DNA of 64,000 nt from Niastella sp. OAS944 (GCA_024809215.1 JANUBW010000006.1:936-64935); one strand, 5' to 3'; counted from the stretch's first letter, positions 16,015-26,614 are shown. Numbers and translations are program-made. Notes: generated by a model not told the origin, from the letters alone.

Positions 16015-17358
16015 ATGATAAGAAAGGCAGGCTTAATCAGTTGTATGCTCGTTGCACTTGCTTGTAGTAAATCCGGCGGTAATAATTCACCAGACCCTGA
16101 TCCTGGTAATCCGGGCAATCCGGGAAACCCAAATAACCCAGGTAATATTACTTTGAGCATTACCACTGTTTCGCCAGATAAGGCTGAAAGTGGTACGGTT
16201 ACCATTACTGGTGCAGGCTTTAATAATACGGCCAGTTTAAACGAGGTGCGGTTTGGAACGTTTACAGCGCCTATAACATCGGCTTCAACAACGCAGTTGG
16301 TGGTTAATTTGCCGGCCGACTTACCTCAGGGCGATCATGATATCACCGTATTTGCCAATAATAAATTTGTTACTAAAGCAAAAGCTTTTCATTTTATAAG
16401 TTGGCGCGTGAGCACTTTTGCCGGCACGGGAGGAACGGGAGGCCTCAATGGCCCTGGCTCAACAGCTACCTTTCAATGGCCCGCTGGTATGGTACTTGAC
16501 AATAATGGAAATATTTATGTGACCGACCTCAATAAGATCAGGAAGATAACACCACAGGGCGTTGTATCAACCGTGGCGGGCGCTGCTGGCAGAGGCAGTG
16601 TTGATGCAAATGGCGAAAATGCACGTTTTAATTCGGTGACCAGTATTGTGCTGGATGCTAACGGTAATTTGTATGTGGCAGATCAAATGAACTTCACCAT
16701 TCGTAAAATAACACCCAATGGCGATGTAACTACCATTGCCGGTAAAGCGGGTGAATTTGACAATAAAGACGGAATTGGCGCAAATGCCCGTTTCAGTATG
16801 CCTTATGGCTTAGCTATTAATAATACAGGCACCCATCTATTGGTGGGCGATCATAACAATCATGTGATAAGGCAAATTGAACTGGCTACAAACAATGTAA
16901 CTACCATTGCCGGTAATGGGCAGCAAACCAGTTCCGATGGCAAAGGCCTGCAGGCGGGTATTGTGGGCCCCGGTAGTATGGTGTTTGATAAAGATGGCAA
17001 TTTGTTTATTACCGAAAAGGGCGGTGGTAAAGTGCGCAAAATGGCGCCTGATGGCACGGTAACCACCATTGGCGGTTCGTTAAGTGTGAATTTTATGCCT
17101 ACGCATGCAGTGCTCGACGAAGATAAAAACCTGTATGTTACTTATAGTGGAATGGGAAAGATCAAGAAGTATACGCCGGCCGGCGTAGAGTCGAATTTTG
17201 CAGGCAATAATACGGGAACGGGTGAAGAAGAAGGGCCGGCACAAACTGTTTTTATTACAAGACCTGAAGGCATTGTGATCACAAAGGAGAATGGGAAAAC
17301 GGTGTTTTATGTTTCGGATGCGTTTAATAAGAAGATAAAAAAGATAGTAAAAGAGTAA
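16015..17358 (+). CDS. IPT/TIG plus NHL-repeat lipoprotein
   Basis: A 447-residue lipoprotein: LVALACSKSGG is a lipobox with Cys17, followed by a flexible P/G/N linker. Residues ~45-125 form an IPT/TIG Ig-like domain (ISTVSPDKAESGTVTITGAG...). From ~135 onward there are about five NHL beta-propeller repeats (GMVLDNNGNIYVTDLNKIRKI, SIVLDANGNLYVADQMNFTIRKI and so on). Such proteins sit on the cell surface of Bacteroidota and are often glycan-binding or structural. No enzymatic residues are recognised, and function beyond binding is not assignable. Confidence 0.85.
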   Translation: MIRKAGLISCMLVALACSKSGGNNSPDPDPGNPGNPGNPNNPGNITLSITTVSPDKAESGTVTITGAGFNNTASLNEVRFGTFTAPITSASTTQLVVNLPADLPQGDHDITVFANNKFVTKAKAFHFISWRVSTFAGTGGTGGLNGPGSTATFQWPAGMVLDNNGNIYVTDLNKIRKITPQGVVSTVAGAAGRGSVDANGENARFNSVTSIVLDANGNLYVADQMNFTIRKITPNGDVTTIAGKAGEFDNKDGIGANARFSMPYGLAINNTGTHLLVGDHNNHVIRQIELATNNVTTIAGNGQQTSSDGKGLQAGIVGPGSMVFDKDGNLFITEKGGGKVRKMAPDGTVTTIGGSLSVNFMPTHAVLDEDKNLYVTYSGMGKIKKYTPAGVESNFAGNNTGTGEEEGPAQTVFITRPEGIVITKENGKTVFYVSDAFNKKIKKIVKE

Positions 17359-17372
17359 TGATGGCGTGTATG

Positions 17373-17465
17373 GTAAGAGGTATGAAAGTAAGAGTAAGAA
17401 GTAGGAGGTAAGAAGTAGGAAGAACCCGAATTTCGCGAGCTTCCTACTTCATACCTCTTACTTCA
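17373..17465. repeat. Word-repeat palindrome, GTAAGAAGTAGGA word
   Basis: The left arm (17373-17421) iterates GTAAGAGGTATGA / GTAAGAAGTAGGA. The right arm (17440-17465) reads CTTCCTACTTCATACCTCTT, its reverse complement. The centre is CCCGAATTTCGCGAG. The element fills the whole gap between convergent genes, so it may also act as terminator. Confidence 0.75.
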
Positions 17466-17469
17466 TTTA

Positions 17470-18135
17470 TCACCGCGCTAACTTTTCACCCGATGCCGGC
17501 GCAACAGCGCCGCTATTGATCCACTGGTTCCATTGTTTAACAAATTCAGCATAGGGGAGTGGTGGCGTGCTTCTGCCTTCGCCCGGATTCCAGCCCCATT
17601 TAACGAGGTCGGTTTTCACATGTTCCAGCATGTCGTGCGGCGATTTACCACCATTTTGTTTTGTATCTTTTAACTGCTCGGCCAGCTCATGCGCCGTTTT
17701 ACCCTGAAATACCATCTTCATATTTGAAGGTGGCAAATGCCATTCTTCGGTTGTGCCCGGAGGCATGTTAAGCCCCGGCGTATTTTGTTTTTGATGACAA
17801 TTAGTGCATTTCAAAGCATATACGCCTTTACCATCGGGGCCGCGTTTTACACCTTGTGGATGTAAATGATTGTCGTCGCCGTTTAAGGGTATATCACCCG
17901 AAGGATGACAGTTCATACAACGGGGCGACATCAGCACTTTATACACCTGCATAAAAGCGTTTGCAGACAGGAGGCTGTCGCGCGCCGTTACTGCTTTTAT
18001 ATTATCCCAGCTTTTGTATTTGTCGTCATCGTTTTTAAAACCCAGCGTTGCCGCTAATGTCAATGCAAGTGTAATAGCTGTTGCACATAAAGTAATATTG
18101 CCTGGTCTTATATGATTGTACCAACCGGTTTTCAT
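17470..18135 (-). CDS. Di-haem c-type cytochrome-like protein
   Basis: 221 residues with one N-terminal membrane segment/signal (ITLCATAITLALTLAATLGF) and two CxxCH haem c sites, CMNCHPSGD and CTNCHQKQ. It lies 27 bp downstream of the molybdopterin subunit on the same strand. It probably receives electrons from the dehydrogenase in the periplasm. The pairing with isoquinoline-1-oxidoreductase-like genes is known for this family; the actual electron acceptor is inferred. Confidence 0.8.
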   Translation of the reverse strand: MKTGWYNHIRPGNITLCATAITLALTLAATLGFKNDDDKYKSWDNIKAVTARDSLLSANAFMQVYKVLMSPRCMNCHPSGDIPLNGDDNHLHPQGVKRGPDGKGVYALKCTNCHQKQNTPGLNMPPGTTEEWHLPPSNMKMVFQGKTAHELAEQLKDTKQNGGKSPHDMLEHVKTDLVKWGWNPGEGRSTPPLPYAEFVKQWNQWINSGAVAPASGEKLAR

Positions 18136-18162
18136 AATAAGTTGTTTTGTTTGTTGACTGCA

Positions 18163-20322
18163 TTATGCTTTGGTAAGATCGGCTGCCTGTAAGGGTAATT
18201 TTCTAACCCGTTTACCGGTAGCAGCAAATATGGCATTGGCAATAGCCGGTGCTATAGGTGGTGTGCCCGGTTCGCCGGCGCCGCCCATTTTTTCATTACT
18301 ATCGGCAATGTGCACCTCTATTACGGGCGTTTCGTTCATACGCAGTATTTTATAGTCGTGGAAATTCCGTTGTTTCACGCGGCCCTTGTCAAGGAAGATC
18401 TCGCCATACAATACGGCTGTCAAGCCAAAGATGATGCCGCTTTCCATTTGGGCACGTACGCCTTCGGGATTCACGGCCAGGCCGCAATCAATAGCACATA
18501 CTACGCGATGTACTTTTAATTGTCCCTTTTCTATAGAGATCTCAGCCACCTGGGCAACATAACTGGCAAACGATTCATGCACTGCAACACCGCGGTAGCG
18601 GCCGGCAGGCAATGGATTGTTCCAGCCGGCTTTCTCTGCAACCAGGTTAAGTACATTCAGGTGCCGTTTACTTTTTAGTAAACTCCGGCGGTACTCAACA
18701 GGGTCTTTGCCTGCGGAATGTGCCAGTTCATCAATAAGCGTTTCCATTACAAATGCCGTATGGGTATGCCCAACGGAACGCCACCACAGTACCGATACGG
18801 GAGTGTTGGGTGAGTGCAGTTCAATATTATAGTTGGGGATCGATTCCAGGTACGGCGAATCATTTACGCCTTCAACCGAAGTGCCGTCAACCCCGTCTTT
18901 TATCAAACCCTGAAAAGGTGTGCCGGCAACGATCGACTGGCCCACAAGGGTATGTTTCCATGCTGCAGGCATGCCATCATCACCAATGCCAATGTTTACC
19001 TGGTGCAGGAATGCGGGGCGGTAATAACCGCCGCGAATATCATCTTCGCGCGACCATACAAGTTTTGTGAATTTACCGCTGCTTGCTTTTGCTACCTGTA
19101 CCGCTTCTGAAACAAAGTCTGAAGCAGGCGTTGCCCTTCGGCCAAACCCTCCGCCAAGGAACTGGATATTCATTTTCACCTGCTCGGGTTTAAAGCCAAG
19201 GATGGTAGCGGCGGCAGTCTGGTCAACCCCGGGCATTTGAGTGCCGGTCCATATTTCACAGGAATTACCGCTTAGTTTAACGGTGCAGTTCAAAGGTTCC
19301 ATAGGCGCATGCGCCAGGTAGGGAAACTCATAAGTGGCGTTTATCTGTTTTTTTGTTTTAGGCAACGCTGTTTCAACATCGCCCGCCTTACCTGCAGATG
19401 TGCCTCTTTGGGTGGCGAGCTTTTTGTATGAATCAAACTGACTGATAGTGCCGAAGCTTTCTCCGGCGCCATTGTTCCATTCTATCTTTAACGCATCCCT
19501 TCCTTGTTTGGCTGCCCAAAAATGATCGGCGATCACTGCAACGCCGGTGGGTATCTTTACTACCTCACGCACACCCTTAATTGCTTTGGCAGCGGTGGCG
19601 TCAAATGATTTTACGGTTCCGCCAAAAACGGGTGAATGCGCCACTACAGCAGTGAGCATACCGGGAAAGTGAACATCCATACCAAAAGAAGCCTGCCCGT
19701 TCACCTTTGCTTTTGCATCGAGCCGTTTGGTGGGTTTGCCTAAATAATTCCAGTCTTTTTTATCCTTCAATTGTACATTGGCAGGCGGAGGTAGTTTACT
19801 GGCGGCTTCTGTAAGCTCACCATAACTGATGCGTTTATCGCCGGCTATTACAAAGCCGTTTTCGGTTTTGCACGATGCTGGGTCTACATTGAGTTTTTGT
19901 GCAGCGGCCTGAACCAGCAGGGCTCTTGCTGTTGCCCCTGCATTGCGATAGCGCTCAAACTCCGACCAGGTTGAACTGGAGCCGCCGGTTATTTGCAGAC
20001 CATAAACGGTGTGTACGAATGGTTGCCCCGGTGGTGCATGTTCAACGATCACTTTGTTCCAGTCGCAATCCAGTTCTTCCGCTATCAACATTGGCAGGGT
20101 AGTCCAAACACCCTGGCCCATTTCAACGTGCGACAGAACGATCTTTATGTTATTGTCGGGTAAAACATTTAAATAAGCATTGGGGGCGAACATGGTATTG
20201 CCTGTTGGCATTTCGCCCAGTTTTTTTGCAGCAGCCGGAATAAAAAATGAGATCAGTAATCCGCCGGTAAGGGTGCCGCTGGTTTGCAAAAAGTTGCGTC
20301 GGCTTATTGTATTGTTGCTCAT
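18163..20322 (-). CDS. Xanthine dehydrogenase-family molybdopterin subunit (isoquinoline 1-oxidoreductase beta-like)
   Basis: 719 residues from [13 protein letters not shown]. The SRRNFLQ motif followed by a hydrophobic stretch is a Tat-type signal, so the complex is exported folded. Molybdopterin-binding signatures are [39 protein letters not shown] and the C-terminal [20 protein letters not shown] containing the catalytic Glu. Its start overlaps the stop of the small subunit by 4 bp (ATGA), indicating translational coupling. The longer frame to 20400 would overlap the small subunit extensively and is rejected. The substrate is probably an N-heterocycle or aldehyde but cannot be told from sequence. 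Confidence 0.92.
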   Translation of the reverse strand: MSNNTISRRNFLQTSGTLTGGLLISFFIPAAAKKLGEMPTGNTMFAPNAYLNVLPDNNIKIVLSHVEMGQGVWTTLPMLIAEELDCDWNKVIVEHAPPGQPFVHTVYGLQITGGSSSTWSEFERYRNAGATARALLVQAAAQKLNVDPASCKTENGFVIAGDKRISYGELTEAASKLPPPANVQLKDKKDWNYLGKPTKRLDAKAKVNGQASFGMDVHFPGMLTAVVAHSPVFGGTVKSFDATAAKAIKGVREVVKIPTGVAVIADHFWAAKQGRDALKIEWNNGAGESFGTISQFDSYKKLATQRGTSAGKAGDVETALPKTKKQINATYEFPYLAHAPMEPLNCTVKLSGNSCEIWTGTQMPGVDQTAAATILGFKPEQVKMNIQFLGGGFGRRATPASDFVSEAVQVAKASSGKFTKLVWSREDDIRGGYYRPAFLHQVNIGIGDDGMPAAWKHTLVGQSIVAGTPFQGLIKDGVDGTSVEGVNDSPYLESIPNYNIELHSPNTPVSVLWWRSVGHTHTAFVMETLIDELAHSAGKDPVEYRRSLLKSKRHLNVLNLVAEKAGWNNPLPAGRYRGVAVHESFASYVAQVAEISIEKGQLKVHRVVCAIDCGLAVNPEGVRAQMESGIIFGLTAVLYGEIFLDKGRVKQRNFHDYKILRMNETPVIEVHIADSNEKMGGAGEPGTPPIAPAIANAIFAATGKRVRKLPLQAADLTKA

Positions 20323-20789
20323 TGTGCACCTCCCTGTTTTTGTAATTCTGCAGCATGATGAATGGCTTTGCGAACCCGTTGGTAAGTGCCGCACCGGCAA
20401 ATGTTACCACTCATGGCATCATCTATATCCTGGTCGGTTGGGTTGGGATTTTCTTTTAACAATACAGCTGCTGCCATAATTTGTCCGCTTTGGCAATAAC
20501 CGCATTGCGGTACATCTTCAGCGATCCAGGCTTGTTGCAGGGGGTGTGTAGAATTGGGAGAAAGACCTTCGATAGTGGTCACGGTTTGATTCTCTGCCCG
20601 TTTTACCGGTGTTACGCAGGAGCGAACTGCATCGCCGTTTAAATGTACTGTGCAGGCGCCGCATTGGGCCATACCACAGCCATATTTAGTACCTGTTAAA
20701 TGTAATACATCACGTATCACCCAAAGTAAGGGCATGCCGGGCTCCACATCAACCGAAAAAGGCTGACCGTTGACAGTTAATTTGATCAT
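20319..20789 (-). CDS. (2Fe-2S)-binding subunit of the molybdenum hydroxylase (isoquinoline 1-oxidoreductase alpha-like)
   Basis: 156 residues, the normal size for the small subunit. The plant-type ferredoxin cluster ligands are in [15 protein letters not shown]. The C-terminal four-helix cluster is in [13 protein letters not shown] and [12 protein letters not shown]. It has no signal of its own and would be co-exported with the Tat-bearing partner. First gene of the three-gene unit with the molybdopterin subunit and cytochrome. Confidence 0.95.
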   Translation of the reverse strand: MIKLTVNGQPFSVDVEPGMPLLWVIRDVLHLTGTKYGCGMAQCGACTVHLNGDAVRSCVTPVKRAENQTVTTIEGLSPNSTHPLQQAWIAEDVPQCGYCQSGQIMAAAVLLKENPNPTDQDIDDAMSGNICRCGTYQRVRKAIHHAAELQKQGGAQ

Positions 20790-20917
20790 AATGATTAACG
20801 TTTTGAAAGAGCAAAAGGAATAGCATGAAAAAGCTATGCCATCACTCTACTAAATTACGCCGGTTGGTACCACCGATCATTATGTTATTCAAACAAACTA
20901 TTGCAAAATTCAAACAG

Positions 20918-22630
20918 TTAGTCTACTAAACTAGCGATCCTTTTATACAGTTCACCAAACTCAAATGGTTTGGTCATGTATTCATTCATGCCGGCATGCA
21001 GGCATTGCCATTGTTCGTCTTTCATAGCGGTGGCCGTCATGGCAATGATGGGTGTTTTTAAACGAAGGTTATTGCGGATATAATAGGTGGTTGCATAGCC
21101 ATCCATCTTTGGCATTTGCAGGTCCATAATGATGAGGTCGTACAGGTTGTTCTGTTGTAAATGCTGAATGGCCTCTTCGCCGTTATTGGCAATGGTTACC
21201 GTGCCGCCGGCTTTGCGTAGTACAAATTCAATCAGTTTCTGGTTTATTTCATTGTCTTCTGCAACAAGCACCTGTTTGCCTGCCAATGGGTATTCGTACT
21301 CAGGTTTGTTTGTATTAGCTGAATTGTCTGGCATGAAATTGAGGTTTATCCCAAATGGTAAATAAAATTGAAAGCTGGTGCCTTTGCCCACGGTGCTTTT
21401 TACGGAGATGTCGCCGCCCTGTAATTGCAGCAATTGTTTGCAAATGGTAAGACCCAGGCCTGTTCCGCCAAAGCGCCGCGAAATATCCTGTGAAGCCTGA
21501 GAAAAGCTGTCGAAAATATAAGCGATGCTTTCTGCCGGTATGCCCACGCCGGTATCGGTTACCGTAAAAAGAAGCGTTATGGTGTCGGGCGTTTGTTCTT
21601 GTATAGCTACCGAGATCTTTATATGGCCTTCGTTGGTGAATTTAATGGCATTGCTAAGCAGGTTGTTCAGTATCTGGTTCAACCGATGTGGGTCGCCGGT
21701 TAGGTGTTCGGGAATATTGGGGTCAATGCTCACTTGTAATGGCAATGCTTTTGACTGCAGCGGGTGCGCAAAAAGCGACACCGTATTTTTCATTACCTCT
21801 TTAATGGAGAGGTCGATCTTTTCTATATGCAGTTTGCCGGCTTTTATTTTTGAGAAATCGAGAATGTCGTTGATCACCACCAGCAGGGTATTGATGGAGC
21901 GTTTTATCATCCCAGCCATGTCTTTTTGCTTTTCAGTAAGCGGCGTTTCCAGCATAAGGTCGGTCATGCCCTTGATGCCATTCATGGGCGTTCTTATTTC
22001 ATGGCTCATGTTGGCCAGGAACTGTTCCTGCATTTTCTTTGCCTTTCTTGCTTCTTCAATAGCTTCTATCAGTTTCTGCTGGGTTTCTTTATGGCGCGTA
22101 ATGTCTTTGTTCACCATCAGTAAAATGATGGCCACTAAGAGGAACGCGCCTGTTCTTCCAATGTACATGCCATTGGTTACGCGTTTAACAACCTTGCCGT
22201 TTGCGTATTTTCTTTGCGTAAGTAAAGCTTTTTCTTCCCGCAGCATTTTGTACAGCTGGTCCTTTATTTCGGCAGCAGGCTTGTGGGCCAATATAAGCTG
22301 GTGTAGAATGGGCAGGGCGGCGGTGAAATCGTTATTGGCGTGTGAAAGCTGGTTGAGCGAATCGAGGAGGGATGAAGGAACAATGCCCGTTTCAACAACC
22401 GATGTAATACAGGTTTGAACGGTAACTATAAGCTCGTGGGTATTGTTAATGTGTATATTGGTTGATTCAATGCTTTTTTTACTGGTATACACAAACCAGT
22501 ATGCTACCAAAAGTGAGAAAACTGAGAACAGTAATAGCCATGTTATTTTTCGATGTATAACAATGTTACGCTTCAAGTTTGGCCTCATGGGTTTAATTTC
22601 AGCCCTGAATTTATCAGGAATGGCCTGCAT
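20918..22630 (-). CDS. Hybrid sensor histidine kinase/response regulator
   Basis: 570 residues. Two membrane helices (about residues 30-50 and 155-172) bracket a ~100-residue helical periplasmic sensor. Then come a HisKA domain with phospho-acceptor H210 in MSHEIRTPMNG, an HATPase domain (NQILNNLLSNAIKFT, DTGVGI, FGGTGLGLTI) and a C-terminal receiver with D503 in DLIIMDLQMPKMDG. No DNA-binding domain follows, so signal output needs another protein. Stands alone after the hydroxylase genes. Confidence 0.93.
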   Translation of the reverse strand: MQAIPDKFRAEIKPMRPNLKRNIVIHRKITWLLLFSVFSLLVAYWFVYTSKKSIESTNIHINNTHELIVTVQTCITSVVETGIVPSSLLDSLNQLSHANNDFTAALPILHQLILAHKPAAEIKDQLYKMLREEKALLTQRKYANGKVVKRVTNGMYIGRTGAFLLVAIILLMVNKDITRHKETQQKLIEAIEEARKAKKMQEQFLANMSHEIRTPMNGIKGMTDLMLETPLTEKQKDMAGMIKRSINTLLVVINDILDFSKIKAGKLHIEKIDLSIKEVMKNTVSLFAHPLQSKALPLQVSIDPNIPEHLTGDPHRLNQILNNLLSNAIKFTNEGHIKISVAIQEQTPDTITLLFTVTDTGVGIPAESIAYIFDSFSQASQDISRRFGGTGLGLTICKQLLQLQGGDISVKSTVGKGTSFQFYLPFGINLNFMPDNSANTNKPEYEYPLAGKQVLVAEDNEINQKLIEFVLRKAGGTVTIANNGEEAIQHLQQNNLYDLIIMDLQMPKMDGYATTYYIRNNLRLKTPIIAMTATAMKDEQWQCLHAGMNEYMTKPFEFGELYKRIASLVD

Positions 22631-22691
22631 AATAATGCAGTTTTGCCGTATTTATTGTCATTTGATCATAAATTGACCAGGGTTATGTAAA

Positions 22692-22723
22692 AAAGGGAGC
22701 CCAACGCGCGTTGGGCTCCCTTT
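22692..22723 (-). terminator. 32-bp perfect palindrome terminator
   Basis: AAAGGGAGCCCAACGC is followed immediately by its exact reverse complement, giving a perfect 32-bp palindrome with T-rich sequence after it on the minus strand. It follows the stop of the beta-barrel gene by ~25 bp. Confidence 0.85.
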
Positions 22724-22746
22724 GAAAGCTTTTGGAGCTACTATGT

Positions 22747-23316
22747 TTAGAATTTGTAAGCCACACCAAGGGTCAGGTACGACACACCATAACCAAGCTC
22801 GGCAAAAGCGCCAATGTTGTCGGTGAACAGGTAGCGACCGCCGGCATACAGTGAAAGGCCGAGGTTGCTGCCATAGCTGCCGCCCCGGTAGGTAGATGAG
22901 CCGCCGCTGTTGTCTGTGAATTTATAGCTAAGGATGTTGTACGACAGCATTAAACCGCCATATACATCAAACTTTTCGTTTTCGATACCATTGTAGTGAT
23001 AAGCACTGCGTACGCCAATTACGGTATAATTCCATTTTTCGCTGTAATGGTATGAACCGGAGGTGCCGGAGTTTTTATAACCTTTTATACCTGCATAACC
23101 ACCAAGACTGATAACGCCGGGACCGCCAATGTCCCACATGCCTTTTTCGTATTGTAAGCTTATGGCAGGGGTTTGCGAACCATAGGTATAGCTGCCGTAG
23201 TGGCCGCCAAGGCCAACGCCGGCGCTGATCACATTGGTCCCATTTTCAAAAAATTGTGCGTTTGATTTTGTAGCGAAGAGAGTTGCGGCAAATAATACAA
23301 GAGCTAATTTTTTCAT
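22747..23316 (-). CDS. Outer-membrane beta-barrel protein
   Basis: 189 residues with signal peptide MKKLALVLFAATLFATKSNA. Alternating aromatic/glycine strands (VISLGGYAGIKGY, YTVIGVRSAYHY, FDVYGGLMLSYNIL, LGLSLYAGGRYLF) and a C-terminal aromatic residue (LGVAYKF) fit an 8-stranded barrel of the small OmpA/OmpX-like type. No catalytic features. It is downstream of a lipoprotein gene on the same strand, so an envelope-related pair is likely. Confidence 0.85.
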   Translation of the reverse strand: MKKLALVLFAATLFATKSNAQFFENGTNVISAGVGLGGHYGSYTYGSQTPAISLQYEKGMWDIGGPGVISLGGYAGIKGYKNSGTSGSYHYSEKWNYTVIGVRSAYHYNGIENEKFDVYGGLMLSYNILSYKFTDNSGGSSTYRGGSYGSNLGLSLYAGGRYLFTDNIGAFAELGYGVSYLTLGVAYKF

Positions 23317-23364
23317 TCCGTTTTAAGTTATTGAGTTAATCTGTTCTGGATCCTTTGTTTTAGG

Positions 23365-23766
23365 CTAGAAGTTATGCCCGAGCGTAGGCAATGAAAGCGC
23401 GCCATTGGCGTCAGAAGTAGCATTGGTTGACTTCACCATATTCCCACCGGCATAGATCTTCAGGAAAGCGGTTTGTCCGGCTCCGCCCTCCGTAGTAATA
23501 GCGGTGCCAATACCAACGGCAATAACATTGCTTGGGTAAGAAATTTCTTTTGACCAGGGAATGCTTACGTTGTCAAATGTCTGACTGCCGCTTGAGTTGT
23601 CGGTAATAATGATAGAAAATTTTCCCGTGAACGTACCGGTAAGTTCGTATTTCACGTTTCTGTTCGAATTGTTGTTGTTGTCCTTGTCTTTTTTACAACC
23701 CGATTGTAAAACAAGTACCAGGGCTAATGCCAGAATGGAAAGGGAGAATTGCTTCAGTGTTTTCAT
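23365..23766 (-). CDS. Small lipoprotein, MmpS-like beta fold
   Basis: 133 residues. The lipobox is LQSGCKKDK, followed by an Asn/Asp-rich linker. The remainder (VKYELTGTFTGKFSIIITDN ... SYPSNVIAVGIG ... TAFLKIYAGGNMV) resembles the beta-sandwich of MmpS-like lipoproteins common in Bacteroidota. It ends in LGHNF. 48 bp upstream of the barrel gene and probably cotranscribed with it. Confidence 0.75.
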   Translation of the reverse strand: MKTLKQFSLSILALALVLVLQSGCKKDKDNNNNSNRNVKYELTGTFTGKFSIIITDNSSGSQTFDNVSIPWSKEISYPSNVIAVGIGTAITTEGGAGQTAFLKIYAGGNMVKSTNATSDANGALSLPTLGHNF

Positions 23767-23941
23767 GTTTAATGATTTTGATAAACTGAGGGCAAAATTA
23801 AAATCGTATGCAGGTGTGCCATATACCGGGCAACAGGTAATTTGAACTACTGGTTTTCCGGTATTTTTACCGGGTATACAGAAAGGTTGGCAAATGCTGT
23901 TATTTTTGAAACTTAAACATCGTGCAAACGGACCAATAGCA

Positions 23942-25954
23942 ATGAAAAAAGCGTTTTATTCAATCCTGTTCTTTTTTATCGTACCCATTTGTAACGCACA
24001 GCTTGTTTATTCACTCGATGATGATGCAGGGCATGTGGCACGTATGGAGAAAGAGGCTGCGGCCACTATTACCGATAGCGCAAAGGCGTATGCGTATCTT
24101 AAGTTATCATCTGTTTGCCGGCTTATAGGTGATACCAATAAGATCAGGGATTATCTCAATAAAGGTATTGCGTTGAGCAAGCCCGGTTCATTTACCGACG
24201 CTGCCAGCTGGTTCTACAAAGCGCAAACACTATATGCCAGTCGTAATATTCCTGCAATAGAAGCGTGTTTGTTGAAAGGCGATTCAGCCCTGCAGCCTTT
24301 TACGCATAAAGAAGCGTATAAGGTGCGGGGATATATTATGCATGCCTATGGCACTTTACAACAAATGAAAGGAAGTGAAAAAGATGCCATGGTTGTTTTT
24401 GTGAACAGGGCATTGCCGCTGGCCAAACAATCGGGCGATGCATTTTTAATAGGGAATATAGAGAAGGCAATTGCTACCGTTTTTATGAATGCCGACCAGC
24501 GCACCGATGCGGCAGCCTATTTAACAAAGGCTATTGGTCATATTGAACAATCCGATGTAAGTAACCCGGTGCGTATTGAAACGCTTGTAGAAGTGTATGT
24601 TTACGCAGCTGAAAATTACGTTTACAATCATCAGCCCGATTCAGCAAAACCCAATCTCGATAAAGCCAGTCGCATTCTGGCGTCGAAACCCAATTCAAAC
24701 CTGTACCTCACGTATTATTATGCCGAAGGTATTTGGTTCGATCGCAATAAACGTTACAACGAAGCGGTGAATAGTTTTGATAAGGCCATAGAATTAGGAA
24801 AGAACGATCCGCGGGCTGTTTATTCCATTAACCGGTTAAAGGGCGCCAAATACAAATCACTGATCGGTAAGAAGGATTACCAGGGTGCGCTGGCAGTTTT
24901 GCACGATTTGTTGGCCAGTCCTGTGGTGTTCACAACCGATAAAAGGATCTTTTATAAAGATATGTCTGAAACGTATGCTGCGGCTGGTAATAAAAGCGAC
25001 GCATATACCTGGGCCGCTAAATACATTCGGTTAAGCGATAGCTTAAACGATGCAAAATTTCAGAACGATATCATAGAACTGGAGAAGAAATACAATAATG
25101 CCGAGAACCAGAAAAAGATCTCATTGCTGCAGGCTGCCAATGAAAAGGCGGCGCTTACATCGCGCAACCACCAGTTGCTTGCCTGGTCATTGGCCGGGTT
25201 TAGTATCTTAATGCTGGCATTGGCGATCTTAGGATGGCTGTATTACCGCAATTCGCGCAAGCTGGTTGTGCAGAAAGAATTAGGCCACCAACAACAGTTG
25301 AAAGATATTAGTCAGCAACAGCAATTGAAACTGGCTGCGGCCTTGCTGCAGGGGGAGGAACGCGAACGCAAACGCCTGGCCGGCGACCTGCACGATGGGC
25401 TGGGCGGTATGCTGGCCGGGGTAAAGATCAATTTGTCGCGTTTGTCGCCCATGTCGCAAACAGAAGTGTTTACAAAAGACCTGCCGGTGATCATTAATCA
25501 GCTCGACAGGTCGGTTAATGAATTACGGCGTATAGCCCGTAATATGATGCCGGAATCGTTGCTGAATTCGGGTTTGGAAACGGCCCTGAAAGAAACCTGC
25601 GAGTCGTTTGTAACGCCGGCATTGAAGGTAGATTTTCAGGCGTATAATGTAGAAAAAGACATAACGCAGGATATGCAGGTGACTATTTTTCGCATTGTAC
25701 AGGAACTGCTGGCAAACGCAGTGCGTCATGCGGCCGCATCTTCGATATTGGTGCAATGCAGCCAGAATGAAAATGCGTTTTATATAACTGTGGAGGATAA
25801 TGGAAAAGGCTTTAATGCAAGTGAGATCAACGTAGGAAAAGGAATAGGGTTGACGAATGTAAAGAACCGGGTCGATTACCTGAAAGGAACGCTTGATATT
25901 GAATCGGCACCCGGTATTGGTACAACCATAAATATTGAATTTCATGTTAGCTGA
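23942..25954 (+). CDS. TPR sensor histidine kinase (HisKA_3/NarX type)
   Basis: 670 residues from MKKAFYSILFFF, with a signal peptide ending near CNAQ. The N-terminal ~370 residues are TPR-like helical repeats. A membrane helix follows (about 420-440, LAWSLAGFSILMLALAILGW), then a coiled coil and a HisKA_3 dimerisation domain with H484 in ERKRLAGDLHDGLGG. The HATPase domain has FRIVQELLANAVRHA and DNGKGF. An ATG 48 bp upstream (23894) is possible but would break the clean signal peptide. Its 3' end overlaps the response regulator gene, so the two form a two-component pair. Confidence 0.93.
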   Translation: MKKAFYSILFFFIVPICNAQLVYSLDDDAGHVARMEKEAAATITDSAKAYAYLKLSSVCRLIGDTNKIRDYLNKGIALSKPGSFTDAASWFYKAQTLYASRNIPAIEACLLKGDSALQPFTHKEAYKVRGYIMHAYGTLQQMKGSEKDAMVVFVNRALPLAKQSGDAFLIGNIEKAIATVFMNADQRTDAAAYLTKAIGHIEQSDVSNPVRIETLVEVYVYAAENYVYNHQPDSAKPNLDKASRILASKPNSNLYLTYYYAEGIWFDRNKRYNEAVNSFDKAIELGKNDPRAVYSINRLKGAKYKSLIGKKDYQGALAVLHDLLASPVVFTTDKRIFYKDMSETYAAAGNKSDAYTWAAKYIRLSDSLNDAKFQNDIIELEKKYNNAENQKKISLLQAANEKAALTSRNHQLLAWSLAGFSILMLALAILGWLYYRNSRKLVVQKELGHQQQLKDISQQQQLKLAAALLQGEERERKRLAGDLHDGLGGMLAGVKINLSRLSPMSQTEVFTKDLPVIINQLDRSVNELRRIARNMMPESLLNSGLETALKETCESFVTPALKVDFQAYNVEKDITQDMQVTIFRIVQELLANAVRHAAASSILVQCSQNENAFYITVEDNGKGFNASEINVGKGIGLTNVKNRVDYLKGTLDIESAPGIGTTINIEFHVS

Positions 25955-26594
25955 TAAAAAAAAGATAACCATTGCCATTGTAGATGATCACCCCATTGTG
26001 CTCGAAGGGTTGCAAAAGGTATTGATGCAGGCATACGATTATGTGAGTACCATCTGTTTCAGCACGGGTGGTGAGTTCCTTAACTATATTAAAAAGGCCG
26101 GCAGTGGGTCAGATATTGTGATGCTCGATATTACCCTGCCCGATATAAATGGAATAGATCTGTGCAGGGAAGTAAAGACGCTTTCGCCGGCTACCTGTGT
26201 GCTGGCGTTCAGTAATCACAACGAGCGCAGCACTATTATGAAGATGTTGCATAATGGCGCCAGTGGTTATTTGTTAAAAAATGCCGGCGCCGATGAAGTG
26301 GTAGCCTGTATCAATGAAGCGCTCGACGGTCAAATTGCCTTGAGCCGTGAAGCAAAAGAAATTATGGCCAAACCCAGTGCCCGCGACCTGCAGGTACTGC
26401 CGGCGCTCACTAAACGCGAAAAAGAAATTTTAAAACTGATAGCCGATGGGCAAACCAGCGCCGCCATTGCGGGGCAGTTACATGTTAGTCCGCTCACGGT
26501 GGAGACCCACCGCCGCAACCTGATGCAAAAGTTCAATGTTAAAAGTATGACCGCGGCTGTCAAGGTGGCTATGGAGAATGGGTTGATGTCTTAA
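25944..26594 (+). CDS. LuxR/NarL-type response regulator
   Basis: 216 residues from MLADKKK (an alternative ATG lies 9 bp upstream at 25935). The receiver domain has phospho-acceptor D62 in DIVMLDITLPD and acidic pair DDH near the start. The GerE/LuxR helix-turn-helix at the C-terminus reads LTKREKEILKLIADG ... VSPLTVETHRRNLMQKF. It overlaps the kinase stop by 11 bp, so translation is coupled. The last ~90 bp of this gene exist again, in diverged form, 1469 bp downstream. Confidence 0.93.
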   Translation: MLADKKKITIAIVDDHPIVLEGLQKVLMQAYDYVSTICFSTGGEFLNYIKKAGSGSDIVMLDITLPDINGIDLCREVKTLSPATCVLAFSNHNERSTIMKMLHNGASGYLLKNAGADEVVACINEALDGQIALSREAKEIMAKPSARDLQVLPALTKREKEILKLIADGQTSAAIAGQLHVSPLTVETHRRNLMQKFNVKSMTAAVKVAMENGLMS

Positions 26595-26614
26595 TGTTCA
26601 GCGATTGATCATTC

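Noticed and set aside
21525-22418. 297-codon plus-strand frame opposite the hybrid kinase
   Set aside because: Exactly antisense to a confident kinase gene and rich in Ser/Ile/Met, a codon-shadow effect.
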